Assembly (NCBI GenBank): GCA_902702965.1
Contig: CACRXP010000729.1
Coordinates: forward strand, 49,548-113,547
Length of the DNA: 64,000 nt
Reading direction: 5' to 3'
DNA from: Spirometra erinaceieuropaei
Taxonomy: Eukaryota; Platyhelminthes; Cestoda; Diphyllobothriidea; Diphyllobothriidae
A program made the translations under genes and the position numbers. Shown here one piece after another: positions 44,001 to 57,400 of this stretch (position 1 is the stretch's first letter; the number at the start of each line of letters is the position of its first letter). Below the pieces are notes generated by a model that saw only the letters and a program-made list of their open reading frames with translations, had not been told where the DNA came from and searched no databases.

Positions 44001-47000
44001 AAACTAACGTTTACACGATTTCTGACGTCTTCGAGATTTCCCGCTTTTATAAATAACTTGGAATTTTTAAACATAAAATTACCTTTAACATTTGTTTTAT
44101 TTTTTTCAATCTCCCTGAACTTGTTATTAATTAACACAGATATTAGGTCCACGCAACTGGTGTCGGTTTGCGAGTGATTAAGCACCAATTCGTAAATTTC
44201 GGCACCCTTCGTTAGTTAGGTCACCAGCTGTAGTCACAGCATTCATTAGTATGCAACCAGCACATCAAGAGAAGGATTGACATAAGCTGGCAAAATTGCC
44301 CTACTTGAATCCTTAACCGCCTTCCACGTCTTGCTGAGCATGAAGATTTCGGGGATAAAGTCGCAGAGCAACTTGTAGCCGTCAGGAATGTGATGAGAGT
44401 GCTGCCAGAAAAAAGTGACCAACCGCAAGGGTTAAAAGTTTACTACTGAACTGTCACGCCATTTGATGCCAGAAGCTAACCTTAACACGAGGTGGATATC
44501 GGTGCTTATTTTGTCTGGTTGTACTCTCTCAGGAGAATACATAGCGGAACACTTTACAGATCTTCCCAGAGCAACTCTTAATATGCTTTTTGTTTAATAC
44601 AATTGTGACAAAATGCCCAAGAGCTGGTGAGGCGAAGGCTTGTGCTAGACTGTAGGGTACGCTGTTGGCACTGGGGTCAAAGCATACATTCCTGGAACAA
44701 AAGTGTCTTCCTCGTGGACGGTGACTAGTGATTTGTCAGGTTCCAAGACTGTTGTTGCCAAACTAGAGAGCGTGTACAGTCTCCAATGAATGCTGTTGGG
44801 AAATTTGGACAGACCATCGCATCACTCCGCGTAAGCATGACCGGAATACCGACTGACGCTACACCATTGCTTAACTATAATTTTCAGTAATTGCCCAGGA
44901 CAGCTGCTCCCGCGATATTCTAATAAACCAGTGAGGTTTGACAAAATCGGAAACAGTTAAAATAACCCATTTTCCAGTTTGCAAGATTTGCCACTTAGTT
45001 GAAGGCTTCGGGGACGAAGCACTCATTTATCGCATGGCTGGAGCACTCGAATTCGGCGCGCAAAGGCGAACATACTTAAAGGTGAATTTAATACGTGGAA
45101 GTTGTACCAGCCAACATGATGCCACAGACCTGGCGTACCAATACAGTGAACGCCAGTTCCAGACAGCGAAGTGATAGGACTCGGTCAGAGACGTGATCTA
45201 ATCCTACTAACGGCTGTTTTTAACGTGAGGTGAGTTGGAGGAGATGTTCGTTCTCACTGATCAGGACAAGCAAACGTGCATCCTCTACAACGATAACGCT
45301 ACACCCGCGAAGCGCACCCTTTAATGTAGAAGTCTGCATCAGATTGCTTCACTGGCCCTGCCGACCCTGGGGTCCTCGATCTATAGAAAACGTCCGGACT
45401 CGTGGTAGCGTTTTCCTAGGAGTCACTGCCGCAGTCTCTCAGGCCCCCTTGTTCACACATGCCAACGCTTGCACGTCTACGTTGCGTGTCAGCCGATCTG
45501 CTAAATCAGTATTCTCATTGGTACCCTCATGAATCGACAGAGTCATATGGTCTTGACACACCTTTGGCGTTTCGGAGATCACTTGCACTTGAGGAAATAT
45601 CTAGTCCGCAACCGATCCTGCATTCAGGCCCCATTCAGAGTGTGCCACTAACAACCCGTGCGTTTTCGCTCAGTTGAGGCCGTCTATTCACTCATGTCTC
45701 TTCTGATTAGGAAACATGCCATCGCCGTTGGTGGGTCGCCTGACTTACACGACCAGTGACTTAAGGTGTTTCTAGCCGGAACCTAGGGTCTGTCCAGCCC
45801 AGGTTTTGGACGAGATTGGCTGCCAATGGTACATAGGCCGCATATCCTCATTCCAGTTTTTTCGTCTTCGCATACATCTTTTCTGCATATATTTTCTGGC
45901 GCTACCTAACCACCCGTGAGGTTTCCAGAATTTACCTCAGGACAACGCTGAACGAGCATGCTGATAGGTTCAGTTAAGCAGGCGAGGGGGGGGGAATTAT
46001 TTTCGTATGAATGTTTGACCTATTAGAAAAAACACTAGGCAAACCTAGTGCGACTGTCACAACAAATAACTCATCGGGAATTATTGCTTAGGTTAAAAAC
46101 GAGTCACTCCTTTCTTGCGCAAAGCTGAAACGATTTTCGTTTTGCTCCTTGTACTATTTTCGACGGGGTGCGTTGGTAGTGCGTGAAGCTCTTTGGCTGC
46201 TCTAATGCCATACCAGGATAAATGAAAGCTAAGTAGCCATTACCTGGGTTTCCTTGGTAAAGTTTGGAGGAAGAATCTAGCGTCTTGGAGTGTAGTTAAC
46301 CAAGGTCAGCATTGATCTGGTTCAGATTTATTCTGGGAAAATTTAATTTCAGATTCTTAGGGAACGCAGTTGTTGTACACTGCTGTAAGAGGTGGGATTA
46401 AAAAAAACCACGAGAACTAAATGCACACCGTCGACAATCGGCAGCACTGAAAAAAGATGTCACGAAATGGATACAAACGCCAACTCGCTGAGTCGTCGCC
46501 GTGGCCAGTGTCAGGAACGCAAGCTACAAACGGTGAGAGCTCGTGGCAGTCCGCGCTTCCTTGTTCTCCACCGCTTTGTCTATCTGCCCTTCTGCTCGTC
46601 TCACGCCCCCCTATCGATTAGGTGCTGGGACCGCGCGAGGCTTGTCGTTAGCCTCGCGAGAGATCGAAGCCAGTCAACGCTGCCCCTTCTCTGATTGGCT
46701 GGCGGGCGCTAACCGAGCTAAAGGCGCACACACGCGCTGGGGGCTAATAACCTCAACGGTGGACACAGACAAAATCGTGCCCAAAAAGGTCTGGTCGCGC
46801 ATTAATTTCCTTGGGAACTAAACAAGACACAGTCAAAACACCTCGTCTGGAGAGACCGCTCGCGGCAACTGCTTGCAGAGACTTTTGTACGCATCTCCTC
46901 AGCAGTAAAGGTCGTCCAACCGTATTGGTCTTCCCTGAATTCCGACTAGGGAACCTTTATCTTGTCGACCATTGTGAACTTTCGAGTCAACCTCCAATCA

Positions 47001-47639
47001 CAACATGCTTAACGAGAAAGTCCACCAGACAATATTTTGAAAATTTAAATTCCCACTGGAGTAACATTAATCGTCCTGGTGTGATTGGGCAACAGAATTT
47101 AGATCTTCCGTCTCGCGTGGATGCTTCAGCCTAAGGCTATTGCAGATCGCATAGCAATGAACATTCAGTAGCCGCTGAGTGCTACCGATAGGGCCTGGGT
47201 TACTGGAATGTCATGCGTAAAATATTTTTTCTCATCAACCGGTCAAGAAGACCTGAAGTTCGGGCGGAGTTGTTAGAGGCAGATGGGCTACCCTTCTAGT
47301 CACGAGTTCACGTCCATGCATTTGCGATCAGCAGTGGCCATGATCGTTTCCACGTGAAGATGCTGCAGTGGCCAAGCAGTAATACATCATAGACTCTGGC
47401 GAAGTCGGCACACCATGCTTTTAGCATTTCCTAGCTATTTAACAACTAACAGAAGTGATTTGATGGATGAATATTGTAACTTTGCCAGCCATTGCTATCA
47501 ATCCCATCACCGGTTGATTGACAGGCCCGGACAGTCGGTTGGTGCATGAAAGAGAGAAAAGGGATAGAGGAAGGCAGGCATTGGGGTATCTCTCCTTACG
47601 GCACAATAGCTCACTCCTTGTTATTGCAATTCGACCATC
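41034..47639. other. Unassigned intergenic sequence, 6.6 kb
   Basis: Open frames reach 150 codons (43095-43547, minus strand) and 109 codons (41324-41653, plus strand), but none shows a domain or conserved motif. GC-rich stretches occur near 41290-41600 and 46520-46800. Probably old repeat-derived DNA; I see nothing specific in it. Confidence 0.55.
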
Positions 47640-48900
47640 GTGACCGACGATGTGCGCCGTGTGCTCCACAGCGAGCTCAGAACAGACAGGGTGACTTGGG
47701 CATGATTAGCGATGGTAGACCTGCGCAGCATCTGTCGCAATCTTGCCTCCTCTCCCACTTGGACCTGATATCAAGATAAAGTGAAGACGACCGGAGGCGG
47801 GAGAGTACATAGGTATCCGGCGCGGTCGAATCCGCGCCTAGGCGTGCCATCACACGCCCTGGTTAACAACAAATACATTACCATGACTTTAGCCAATAAC
47901 GACAAGAGAGAGGGCTGGCGCGGACAGAGCTGCCCCTAGGCTCGCTGCCACACCTGGCTGGAATCCCACTAAGTGGGAGGGCCTCAGCGGCCACATCAAG
48001 AAGGAGCCATTACAGCCTGAATCTCAGACCATCAGTTGGCCATTCTGCAGAACACACTCTGGGCCGACTATAGAGTCCAAATTATTCCGTCAATTGGCAA
48101 CCTTTCAAGTCACGGTTTTTAGCGCACCGTGATAGCTTCAAGCGCGTCAGGTTGTTTGTAGTGATGAAAGTGCTCCGAGTTGTCGACCTCACTCCATTCC
48201 CAGGACCCAGCCACTGAGCCGTTCAGGCGTCTTGTGCGGGGAATGGGCGCAGTGGCGGGCAGAGCTAGAGAACTCGTTTGCAAATGCGACTTGCAGGACC
48301 TAGCCTTCAAAACGCACACAACGGGGATATAGCGCTCCAATCTCACATGCAGCAGAAGAACCACGCGGAGAAACGAGCCGAAAAGCACACTTCCCACTAA
48401 CGTGAAAGTTTCCAGTAATATGGAGATTTGGAGAGGTGTATGCGAGATGCAGGTGCTGATGAGGGAGTGTGTGGTGATGTGATCGCGTCTGCGGTGATTT
48501 ACCGCAAGTTTTCGTGAATGCGATTGCGACCTAGTAGGTCCGTGCGGTGGCTGAATGTGTGAGGGCAATGCGGCCAGCTAGAGCGATTGCGTCTGGTGTA
48601 TGCTGGTGCTCCAGGCACTGGCTCACCAGTCTCCGTGCGGTGGATTCGTAAGTGACCGACCAGGCCGATGCGTGAGGTGGATGTGCGATTGCAGCGTGGG
48701 AAAGATGGGTTGGGGGCTGCAGAGTCGGTTTCGGTGGTGATGCTAATGATGGGCGCTCTGAGCGATGGGAAGTGATTGGGTTGCGGGTTGTGGATGCGCA
48801 AGGTGGGCTAGGTGTGTTGACAGTGCGGTGCATTCCGCTGTCGTTGGTACGCCTGTGGTCGAATAGGCTCATGCAGTGAGTGAATGTGCTATAATCAATC
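47640..48900 (-). mobile_element. LINE family A 3' end: C2H2 fingers and tail, copy 2
   Basis: The minus-strand translation reads CNRTSTSRIGLVGHLRIH, then GEPVPGAPAYTRR, then WPHCPHTFSHRTDLLG and RIHENLR, matching the finger region of the element at 27 kb. The first cysteine of finger 1 is Phe (FPRC), so finger 1 is broken in a different place than in copy 1. The tail (47640-48130) matches the other two tails. No RT is present, so the insertion is 5' truncated. Confidence 0.8.
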
Positions 48901-49387
48901 TAACTCGCTCTCAGTCGCGGTTTGGGAGATTGTAAACTGACGGGATAAATGAGTCCACCTCAAGGCTGAGGGTCAGGATACACTGGTTCCTCCCTGACAG
49001 GACCCTTATGGCACTCCGGTCTATGTGAGACGCTCGAAGGACCCTCCTACGGACCAGGCCCTGTTTAGCGCACGTAGGCAGCCTAGCAAGCTTTGTTAGC
49101 CACTGCATTCACCCGGTCGAATATGATAAGTGTGGGGGAAAACAATGGCAGCTTTTGTGCAGTCGCGACTCACTATAAACTAATTCACGCGCAAGCCGCA
49201 GTTGCCGGGGCCCGCCCCGTGTTGCAGCGGTGGATGTTGTCGAATGCAGTGCTTAAGCTCTCATCGTTGACACGCCTACAAAGCAGTGTTCATTAACTTT
49301 TCCCCCTCTAGTAGTGTACAGTGAAACTGCAAAGAACGCTAATTGTGCTAATAGAGACGAAGTGGCGAGTTCTAGGAAGTAGTCACA
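48901..49387. other. Unassigned sequence
   Basis: No recognised feature. Open frames of about 65 codons on both strands have no motif. Confidence 0.5.
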
Positions 49388-49684
49388 AGGAAGAAGACAC
49401 GATCACTTGAACGAGAGCTTTACTAGCCTGTAATTCCAGATTTCCACTCGTACCCATCATCAGAGGCAGAGTTGCGTAGGGGTAGCAACTGCATACTTCA
49501 ACACCCGGTCACTCGAGCATGTTATAGACATGCAGCGGTCTAGCAACCACATCCTATAAATACTACAACACCTGGGCAATTTACTATCCTTATCTGACTC
49601 TGTCTCCGATGATGGATTAGAGTGAGAATCTGAAACATCAGGCTAGTAAAGCTCTTGTTCTACCGATCGTCTCTCCTCCTCGGC
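49388..49684. mobile_element. Foldback repeat with hammerhead-ribozyme-like arms
   Basis: 49413-49472 and 49597-49656 are reverse complements over about 60 nt, sharing AGAGCTTTACTAGCCTG and CCATCATC, and the match weakly extends to about 49388 and 49684. Read outward, each arm has a (C)TGATGA core, a possible stem, and a GAAA-like box followed by a CAGGCTAGTAAA end. The left arm (minus strand, 49463-49457) has an intact CTGATGA. The right arm has CCGATGA and GAAAC (49632-49636). A related single arm is at 61311-61385. Confidence 0.55.
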
Positions 49685-51321
49685 TATCTGTGCTACCTAA
49701 GGAGCAAATTGCTTTGGACACCGACGCGAGTTCCACCGAAGTGCATTGGAGTTACTTAGGAGTCGATACGCTTCGAATTCGGAGTAGCGTCAGAAGACAT
49801 CGACTTCTTTGTTGATGTTGCTGAAAATTAACCGCATGTATTAATTTCTTCGGTTTCTCTCCCATAGAATGGAAGATACAATATCTTCGTGTGCCTTTTA
49901 GGGTGCACACCAAGGACTGAGGTTTCCGTGTCGCCCACCTTCCAGTAATGTGAAGTAGGTGCCAGAGCCCATGAAACCACAGATCTCAAACTGTAAAGTA
50001 TTACTGTAGTCATAATGCGATAGTAATTGACGTGAGAGCGACCTAAAGCAAGCAAATACAGAGACAATCTAACTTTTGGGTGAGTACTTTCCTGGCCACT
50101 TGTGTAGACTGGACTTTCAAGCAAAATCCCTGGATCCTCGAAACAGGCGTTTTCCGTAGATTTTTTGGGAAAACTAAAGGAAGGTAAGAACATCTGAAGC
50201 AGACTAATTATGTGCGGCACCAAACAAAACACGACTGCTGGTTGGTGCCCATCATCATAAATGAAGTCCCTGTTCGCCGCTCATTTGGGAGATACCGTCT
50301 CCGATCGAACGTCGGTACCACAGAATTTCGACAGCCTACTGAAATAGATCCCAGATCAGACCCCTGGCAGAGCTAGTCCCGCTCTGGCGGAATTCCAAAG
50401 CACTCGCCAGCCCGTCGTCAAACACTTAGTTACAGATGACTGAGCCTATCTTCACGAGAATGTTAACTGCTCACGAGGACTCCACGAACATACCCCCCCC
50501 CTCTGATGGCGAAAGTCCACACTTCGACGGAGCAATTGAGGCTGGGAATCCTAAAATTTAGCGGAACTGCTCAATGTTACCATGAGGACTCCACCTAAAG
50601 AACGCGTGCAAAGGCTGTCCTTCGTTGGAGAAACGCTGTTCAGTGAGGTCGCTCTTGACCATCAAATTACCGAACGTGTCTGTGGTGACACAGGCTGTAA
50701 CAGACATTCTCGATGCCACGCGTTCTGGGAGCGAGATTCCATTCAGGCGTGCAAAGGCTATCCTTCGTTGGAGAAATAAGCCAACTTCCAGACAGCAGTT
50801 CGAGCCGGTCTGCCCGACGTGGCACCGCCGTTCAAGCTAACCAACTAGCTAGATGAGCATGATGTAAGGAAGTTTGTGACATTTACACAAACTTACCTAG
50901 ACGGTAACCGGCCCCATAATGAAAAGAGCGTTTGCCACACTCTAAATACGGAAATCGCACCAGACCGATTTTAAACGCTCAGCGGGAGTCCAAACGCAAA
51001 ATGGCCCCCACCAGACCCCAATTTCAGGATTAACACATCGAATTAAGAGTGTCGTGGAGTAAGTTTACTAGGAAGCTTAACAAGTAGATGAGGCAAAACT
51101 GGATTGTCTTTTGCGGGGAGAGGTGAAAGAGTGGTGAAGTGGATATAAGATGGTGCTAAAATATCGAAGTCAGTGAAACCTAAAAGCTGAGGCCGGTGGG
51201 AATTTAGAAATTCAGGGTCTGTTCTAAAACAGGGGACGCGGGTGTAGACAGTGAGCCTTCGCCTGTCCCCGGGTAAGAGAGCGGTGGGGACTGGTGAAAA
51301 AGAGGGGTGCAGATGAGCAGC
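49685..51321. other. Unassigned sequence downstream of the ANKRD13-like gene
   Basis: It includes an open frame of 134 codons (49828-50232, minus strand) with no recognised domain and a 30-nt direct repeat near 50604 and 50747. The 3' UTR of the ANKRD13-like gene should start just below 51322, but no AATAAA was located confidently. Confidence 0.5.
50604..50776. repeat. Direct repeat pair, 30 nt
   Basis: 50604-50633 and 50747-50776 share GCGTGCAAAGGCT and TCCTTCGTTGGAGAAA with one mismatch between them. They are 143 nt apart. The intervening sequence is not itself repeated. Confidence 0.7.
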
Positions 51322-51490
51322 TCATTTTTCAACGAGGGACAGTTTGAGGATACGTTCCAGTTCATCCGCCTCCTGACGTCGCCGTTGCTCCTCCTCTTCC
51401 ACCTCGACGCGCGAGATTTCCAGGGCTTTCAGATATTCCTGCTCCATATCGCTCAGACCACTACCTTCCTTAAAGCTCTGTTCAATCGCG
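51322..51490 (-). CDS. ANKRD13: ANKRD13-like terminal exon
   Basis: It starts AIEQSFKEGSGLSDMEQEYL, continues KALEISRVEVEEEEQRRRQE, and ends ADELERILKLSLVEK with TGA at 51324-51322. The acceptor is CTTCTATAG. The Glu/Arg-rich helix between the last two UIM-like motifs and the 'LxLSLxEK' end are hallmarks of ANKRD13 proteins. Confidence 0.86.
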
Positions 51491-54400
51491 CTATAGAAGG
51501 GGGATAAAAGGAACCTGCTCAAGTCGACAAACACAAAAGTTTACAGTAATCCTCTGCATCTACTGACGACGGTGCCGATAGATGTAAAATGCCACATGAT
51601 CTCCCTGATCGATGAGGTATAGATTGATCGTTCGAATCAGCCATTAGTCTCCCAAGAAAGATAGTTTCACAAACAACGTAATACACAAACAGCGCTAACT
51701 GTATTAACCAGCATACTGTCCGTCTTTAGTGAGTAATACCAACCTTAGAAGAGTATTTAATGTGCCAATTAATTAACTCGCCAATATTGAATTTCATAAA
51801 CGCGTCCTCCGAATGCCCTATGCCGCTGCTGGCCTTCCATGTCCTTTTAGCCGATATCATAATACAACATTTCACAACGGACAAACAATTCGCTGATAAA
51901 GTTTTGTAGGATGCTGTGCATCCCTCTGCGAAGTCTTCCCGCTCCGAGGCTTCCAACATATCTCTTGCCATACACAAAAATATAAGCATCTCGTGTTGCC
52001 AATTCAGGCACGATACCTTACGTGTGGAGAAAGCGAAATGCAGAAACTGACACTTAAACCGTCGCCGTAATAGATATTCACTTTTATGCAAACCTATTTA
52101 CTCTTACACCATTCGTAAATTTATACCCTGGTTAAAATGGATGAGGTCATTTTTGTTGAAAATTCTGGGTGATACTTTCAAAATAAAGCGTACTTCCCTC
52201 CCCTTCTCACTGTCTCTCTCACGCCCTCTCCCTTCAAACCGTAAAGAATACTTAAGTGAGGTCTAAGTGCGAAATGGTCTCCAGATGGTCTGTTTACAGC
52301 CACAAACACCATTTTACATCCATCCGATGTTTATATCAAGAAAAACGTTGTTCTTGGAAATTGATGAAGAACGCGTTGCTCATTGCAGTTCTGCAGAATA
52401 GTACGTCTTAGCAAGAGAGGGTCATTCAACAATCTGCTTAGAGTATAAAACTTGCCCGTCCGGCTGTGTCTTGCAGGCATTCCCAGAGCGACGGGCACAA
52501 ATAGAGAATACGTACAGACAAAAATAAGGGAAACTGGGATGGTGATTTCTGGCTTACTGGGCGTCACCGGCCAGTCAGACCCCAATTCGGACAAAACCCT
52601 CATTGACACGTAAACAAGGATGTTTCCTCAAATCGAAAGACTCCCTTTTTGAAGCACCCATTTTCAAGAAGACATGATCTTCCCCAAACTAACATAGGAA
52701 ATGAACCTGCCAACAACCCCTCCAAGGGAAACAGATGAACTTTGGACAGGCAGAGGGGACGCATAAAACAGCCTCATACGCTATTGAAGTTGAGCCTTTT
52801 TAAGAATGCGATATCCTCTTGCGTGGCCAGTATACTGCGAGGGGCTTGAGGCTAGGATCTGAGTCCATTATTTAAATTTCTGTTAGAGAGCACGTGCTAA
52901 GGAGTTCCGGGCGAGATTTCATGCGATTTGGGGCCTTCTGCAGCTAGGCAGGAAAAGGCAACACAAGATTCGTAAGTTTCTGCTTTCCGCTCGACCCTTT
53001 TTCTTCCGCCAAGACAGCCCGAAGGGGCGGGAGTAGTATAAAATTAAGCAAGAGTAAGAACTGTGATAGTCTCCCGCTTGCGCATGGGCATGCGCGTGCG
53101 TGTCAATTTGGCTGCTGGCCAGCCAGTTATGAGGAAGCGGAGGGGGACGTACGTCTGCATCATCGCCTCCTCCGGATCCACGCATTCTCCCGGTCTTGCT
53201 TCGATAACGCCTCGCTTCATCTAAAAGGGCACAGAGGGAGAGAGAGTGAGAGATCAGAATTACCGTTTTTTGAAAAGATCAGATGTTGCGCCACAAGCCG
53301 AGTTTCCGTTTCGGACGGGAAAGACCACAGCGTCGCTGCTTCTAAGATAAGGCCTTTGCACGTTTTTGCTACTACAGAGAATGCTACTTCTGTCCTGCAA
53401 TAGTAGGTATCTGCAAGTGGTGACTGCAGTACTGATGCCTCCTATTGTGAGCGCAGCCCAGAACCACTGTTAACTTTGAGACGCTGAAATACCCTGGGCG
53501 TAAATTACTCCAGTCTCGGTGGTAGAGACCCATATCAGGAGTTGCTGTCATCGAAAAATTTGCGGACAGTTTTTGCTCTACTAGGCAACATCCAACGGAT
53601 CTCTCTAAAGCATAAATTATTTGAGCGACAGTATAACGTACTGCTGCAAATTTTGCTTCAGTTAATGTTGTTCATGAGTATGCTTACAAACCAAAATACC
53701 CTCAAGCAGGATTGGAGAACGTGGAGACCGTGGAAGACGCATATTCGGAAGAGAGCCTGAATCAGTTGTTCCACGGGTCGGGATCGGTGGCCCTCCGGCC
53801 CAACCCGTCCACTGCCAAAGAATTCGTTGAAGTCATCGCGCACGACATAAGGTAGAACGGCCCTGTTCTACTAATGCGTAGGGTCCCCCCTTTAGGACCC
53901 TCATTTTTGTCGTCTGACTGCCGGCGGACAACAGTACGACCAACGAGGTCACGTGCGATCCTGCCGCTGGTCCCGTATCACAGCTAAGGCTACACTTGAG
54001 GCGCCTCTTGCACGACCGCGCCGAGTCACGGCGGCACCATCGAAGGTACCTTTGGGGCCTCGCGACCATGCGTTCAGATTACGGGCCAACTGTTCAAGCA
54101 CACCAACAACAACCAGATGACTCAGTCAACCACAGACATGCTACACACAGGTGTACAACACGCCTCAACTCATGCGCTCCCTGACGGATACCCTGCTGTT
54201 ATGGTCCACATGCAAAGTGCCAACTCACGGCGATATGTCCTGTGCACTGAATACGTATGCTAACTCATAGCTCTCCGACTTTTACTATGAGACGGGATGG
54301 AACTCAGTGTGTGCATATCGTTACAGCCCACCAGATATCCTTTACCGTCAAAATCTCACGCCAAATCACATCTAGACTATCTGACGCAGGGGCCGCTTGT

Positions 54401-57400
54401 TGTTGCAACATCTGACGATGGGACTGATCTAAAATGGAGATGTTAGTTGATTTTGACAACAGCCTCGCCTGGAACGTTTTAATTTACAAAATGGGCCGAT
54501 TACATTTGTTCATTTAATAAAACAGCGCAGATGTTGGCATGTCAAGAATGAAGTTTCTTAGCCATTTGTTTCAACAAGAATGTAACCTGCTCAGTGAAGA
54601 TGGTCTCCTCTGAATCTCAGAAAACTGTTAGAGACCGTAAACGGAATTCCTCTCGAGGACCCTGCAGCTCAACAGCACAACACGAGCGAAAACCGTATTT
54701 CTTTAGCATTCTGTGAACGACAAACTGGAAGGCGTGTCATTAATGGGCAAAATATCGAATAGCCTTTTTAGGCCGCTCGCCACCTGCGACTGCTACCAAA
54801 ATGAATTAACTTGTCCCCACTGCACTTAAATAGTCGTCCACCTTTGCCAGCATTATAAAATGCAAAATGGGAAAATGGGGCGGAAATCGCGTCACCATTT
54901 GCGTGTGGTCGCCATCTGAGGGAGTAAAGAGTACTTGGGCAGTTCTTCCCGCGGCGAGCCGACTGGCTCACAAAAAACTCCAGGGCAGATATGTGTTATT
55001 CCATCATTATTGTATGGGAGAAGTGGTAGATCGTACAACAGGCCTTAATGCACGTGAGGGTTGCTTAGCACGGCCACCAACCAGCATCAGACCCTCATTA
55101 GTGGCTCCATGAAAACGAACTCTACGCAGCCATCACACTTCGGTAGCTGGTCAAACTAGATGAGGGTGGCTGGTGGAGTTTTTACTAGACCGCTAAGCTC
55201 CGTCTGTGGAACCATACTTGGGCGGGAAAATGAACTAGTCGCGTCGTGACACGCGCGTGAAGGGACCTTGCATCCACACAGCCATACCTTCGCAATTTCC
55301 ACGTTCGCCCCCAAACTTCTGAAGTCATGCAGAAAGAGCAGCAACAAACTCATTGGCGACTCAGCCACCTTGTTTCAATGCCGTCCTCGACCACAAAAAA
55401 GACTGGGGAAGATGCGCAATGGCGGGTTGGCCACCAATACAAACGAAACAAAGGACTGCACAGATCGTGCTGAAGTGAAGAACTTCGGCGTGTGGATTGA
55501 GGCAGTTTATTGGATCCAATACAGAGGAACTGCGCCGCTAGTCAAAACATATTGTACAACCCTACTGACGTAAAAATTGTAGATCTTGCGGCGCTGAGCA
55601 GAACGTCGTCAGAGGCCCATCTATGGTCTGCGAGGAGGCGACCAGAGTTTAGCAGGTGGCGATAAACGCTGACTCCGACTGTTCACCCTCCGAGCAAGGA
55701 ACAGTCAAAGCCGTGGAAAATTCCCAGCGGAAAATCTCTGTGCGTCGACTCAATTTCAAACGACATCTACTACTACGACGGTTCTTCATTCAAGGGAAAG
55801 TCCACCTAGCTGACCCGCTGACCCAGTAGATATGGCAATAAATGTAAATCCGATAAGATTTTAGGGATTGGACCACCGTCAACGTGTACGAACTCGAAGA
55901 AAAACCGGCAACTCTTCGACAATAATCTCAGTATTACTCGCGAACTTTTCACCCGAATACTACACAATCGACTGAAGTTACACCTGGAACGGAGTCCTCT
56001 TCGCTGGAGTCAACGTGGAGTCTGAAAAGGCCGCAGAGCCATCAGTATGAACATCACAGTCTGGTAATTGTAAACATATGCCATGAAGCCAGAATCAGAT
56101 TCTACACCACCTTCGTGGACCTTACCAAAATCCCCGACACCGTAAGCTGATACGGTCTTTGAAAAGAAATGAAGAAATTGTGATGGCCTGAATTGTTCAC
56201 GATGATGATCAGGTAGCTTCGTGAAGACATGATGGGACGGGTGGAGGACAATGGATCGACATTAGAGGCCTTCGCACTAAAATGGGATGAAGCAGGGCTG
56301 TGCCTTCATCCAACTTCGTTAGCCTTATGTTGCCCATAATACTCATGGACGCTTATCGAGAGAATCGTCCAGGCATCTGCATAAACCATTAAGCTAATCG
56401 GAAACTGCTCGACATGCGTCACATGTGGGCCGTCACAGAGTTCTTCAAGACCTGGCTGTATGAGCTCAACTCTGCGGAAGATTGAAAATCACAGTAGAAA
56501 CGAACACACAACGACGTCTAATCCTCCTCGCCTCCAGTGGCGCCAACTTCGAACTAACAATCAACACACAGAAAACGGTTGCCATGAACTGACCGGCGCA
56601 AACTGCCGAATATACTGAACCTACGGCAGCAGTCCATGGTCATAGCATTACAGCGTAGACCAGTTCGTAAACCTGGACGGAATCATCTTCAGGACCGTCA
56701 AAATTACACGAAGGGGTAGCAGAACAGATCTTTAACAGGCTACAGAAAGCAGTCTGGACGCGCCGCAGCGTTCACCAAAACACGCAAAACTGCACGTGCA
56801 GGACTGTCAATCTGCCAACTGTGATCTACAGTGCAGCGACATGAGAAACCTGCCAAAGCAGGAAGCTTAGCCACTTCCACCTAGGCAGTTTTCGAAAGAC
56901 ACTGAACGTGCACTGGCAGGACCAAATCCCAGACACCGGACCCCGGAGACGACTGGCAGGAGGAGTATCCACGACATGCGGCAGCATACCCAACTACAGT
57001 GGAGGGACCACGTTGAGGATGGTTGGCGAGCGCATGTTGGAGCAAGTCTTCTATGGGGGCGTTTGCAAGCAGGATTGACAAAAGGATACTTTGGAGATTT
57101 CTTGACGTGCGGGACTTAATCGTGGAATCTGTACAGGACCGACAGAAATGACAAGCAGCTCACATAACTGGAGCGGCTATCTTCGGTGCCCGCTAAATGG
57201 AGGCGGCCACAACAAGACGACAAGAACGCGTGACTGTGAGGACGCGGATGCGCGCCGTCAACCTCGAACGCCAGTCCCTGACCAAGATTGATTCTATTGG
57301 ACATCCGGAAACGGCAGCACTCCGTCTGGAATCAGCAAGTCTTGTGTCGATATTCTGGCGTCCTGGTCCCATGAGATGACTGTACAAGTGTGGAGAAATG

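Noticed and set aside
52919..53185. 88-codon frame beginning MRGSGGGDDADVRPPPLP as an ANKRD13 exon
   Set aside because: It is out of phase with both neighbouring exons and gives no UIM. The 68-nt reading in the other phase fits both splice sites and the family.
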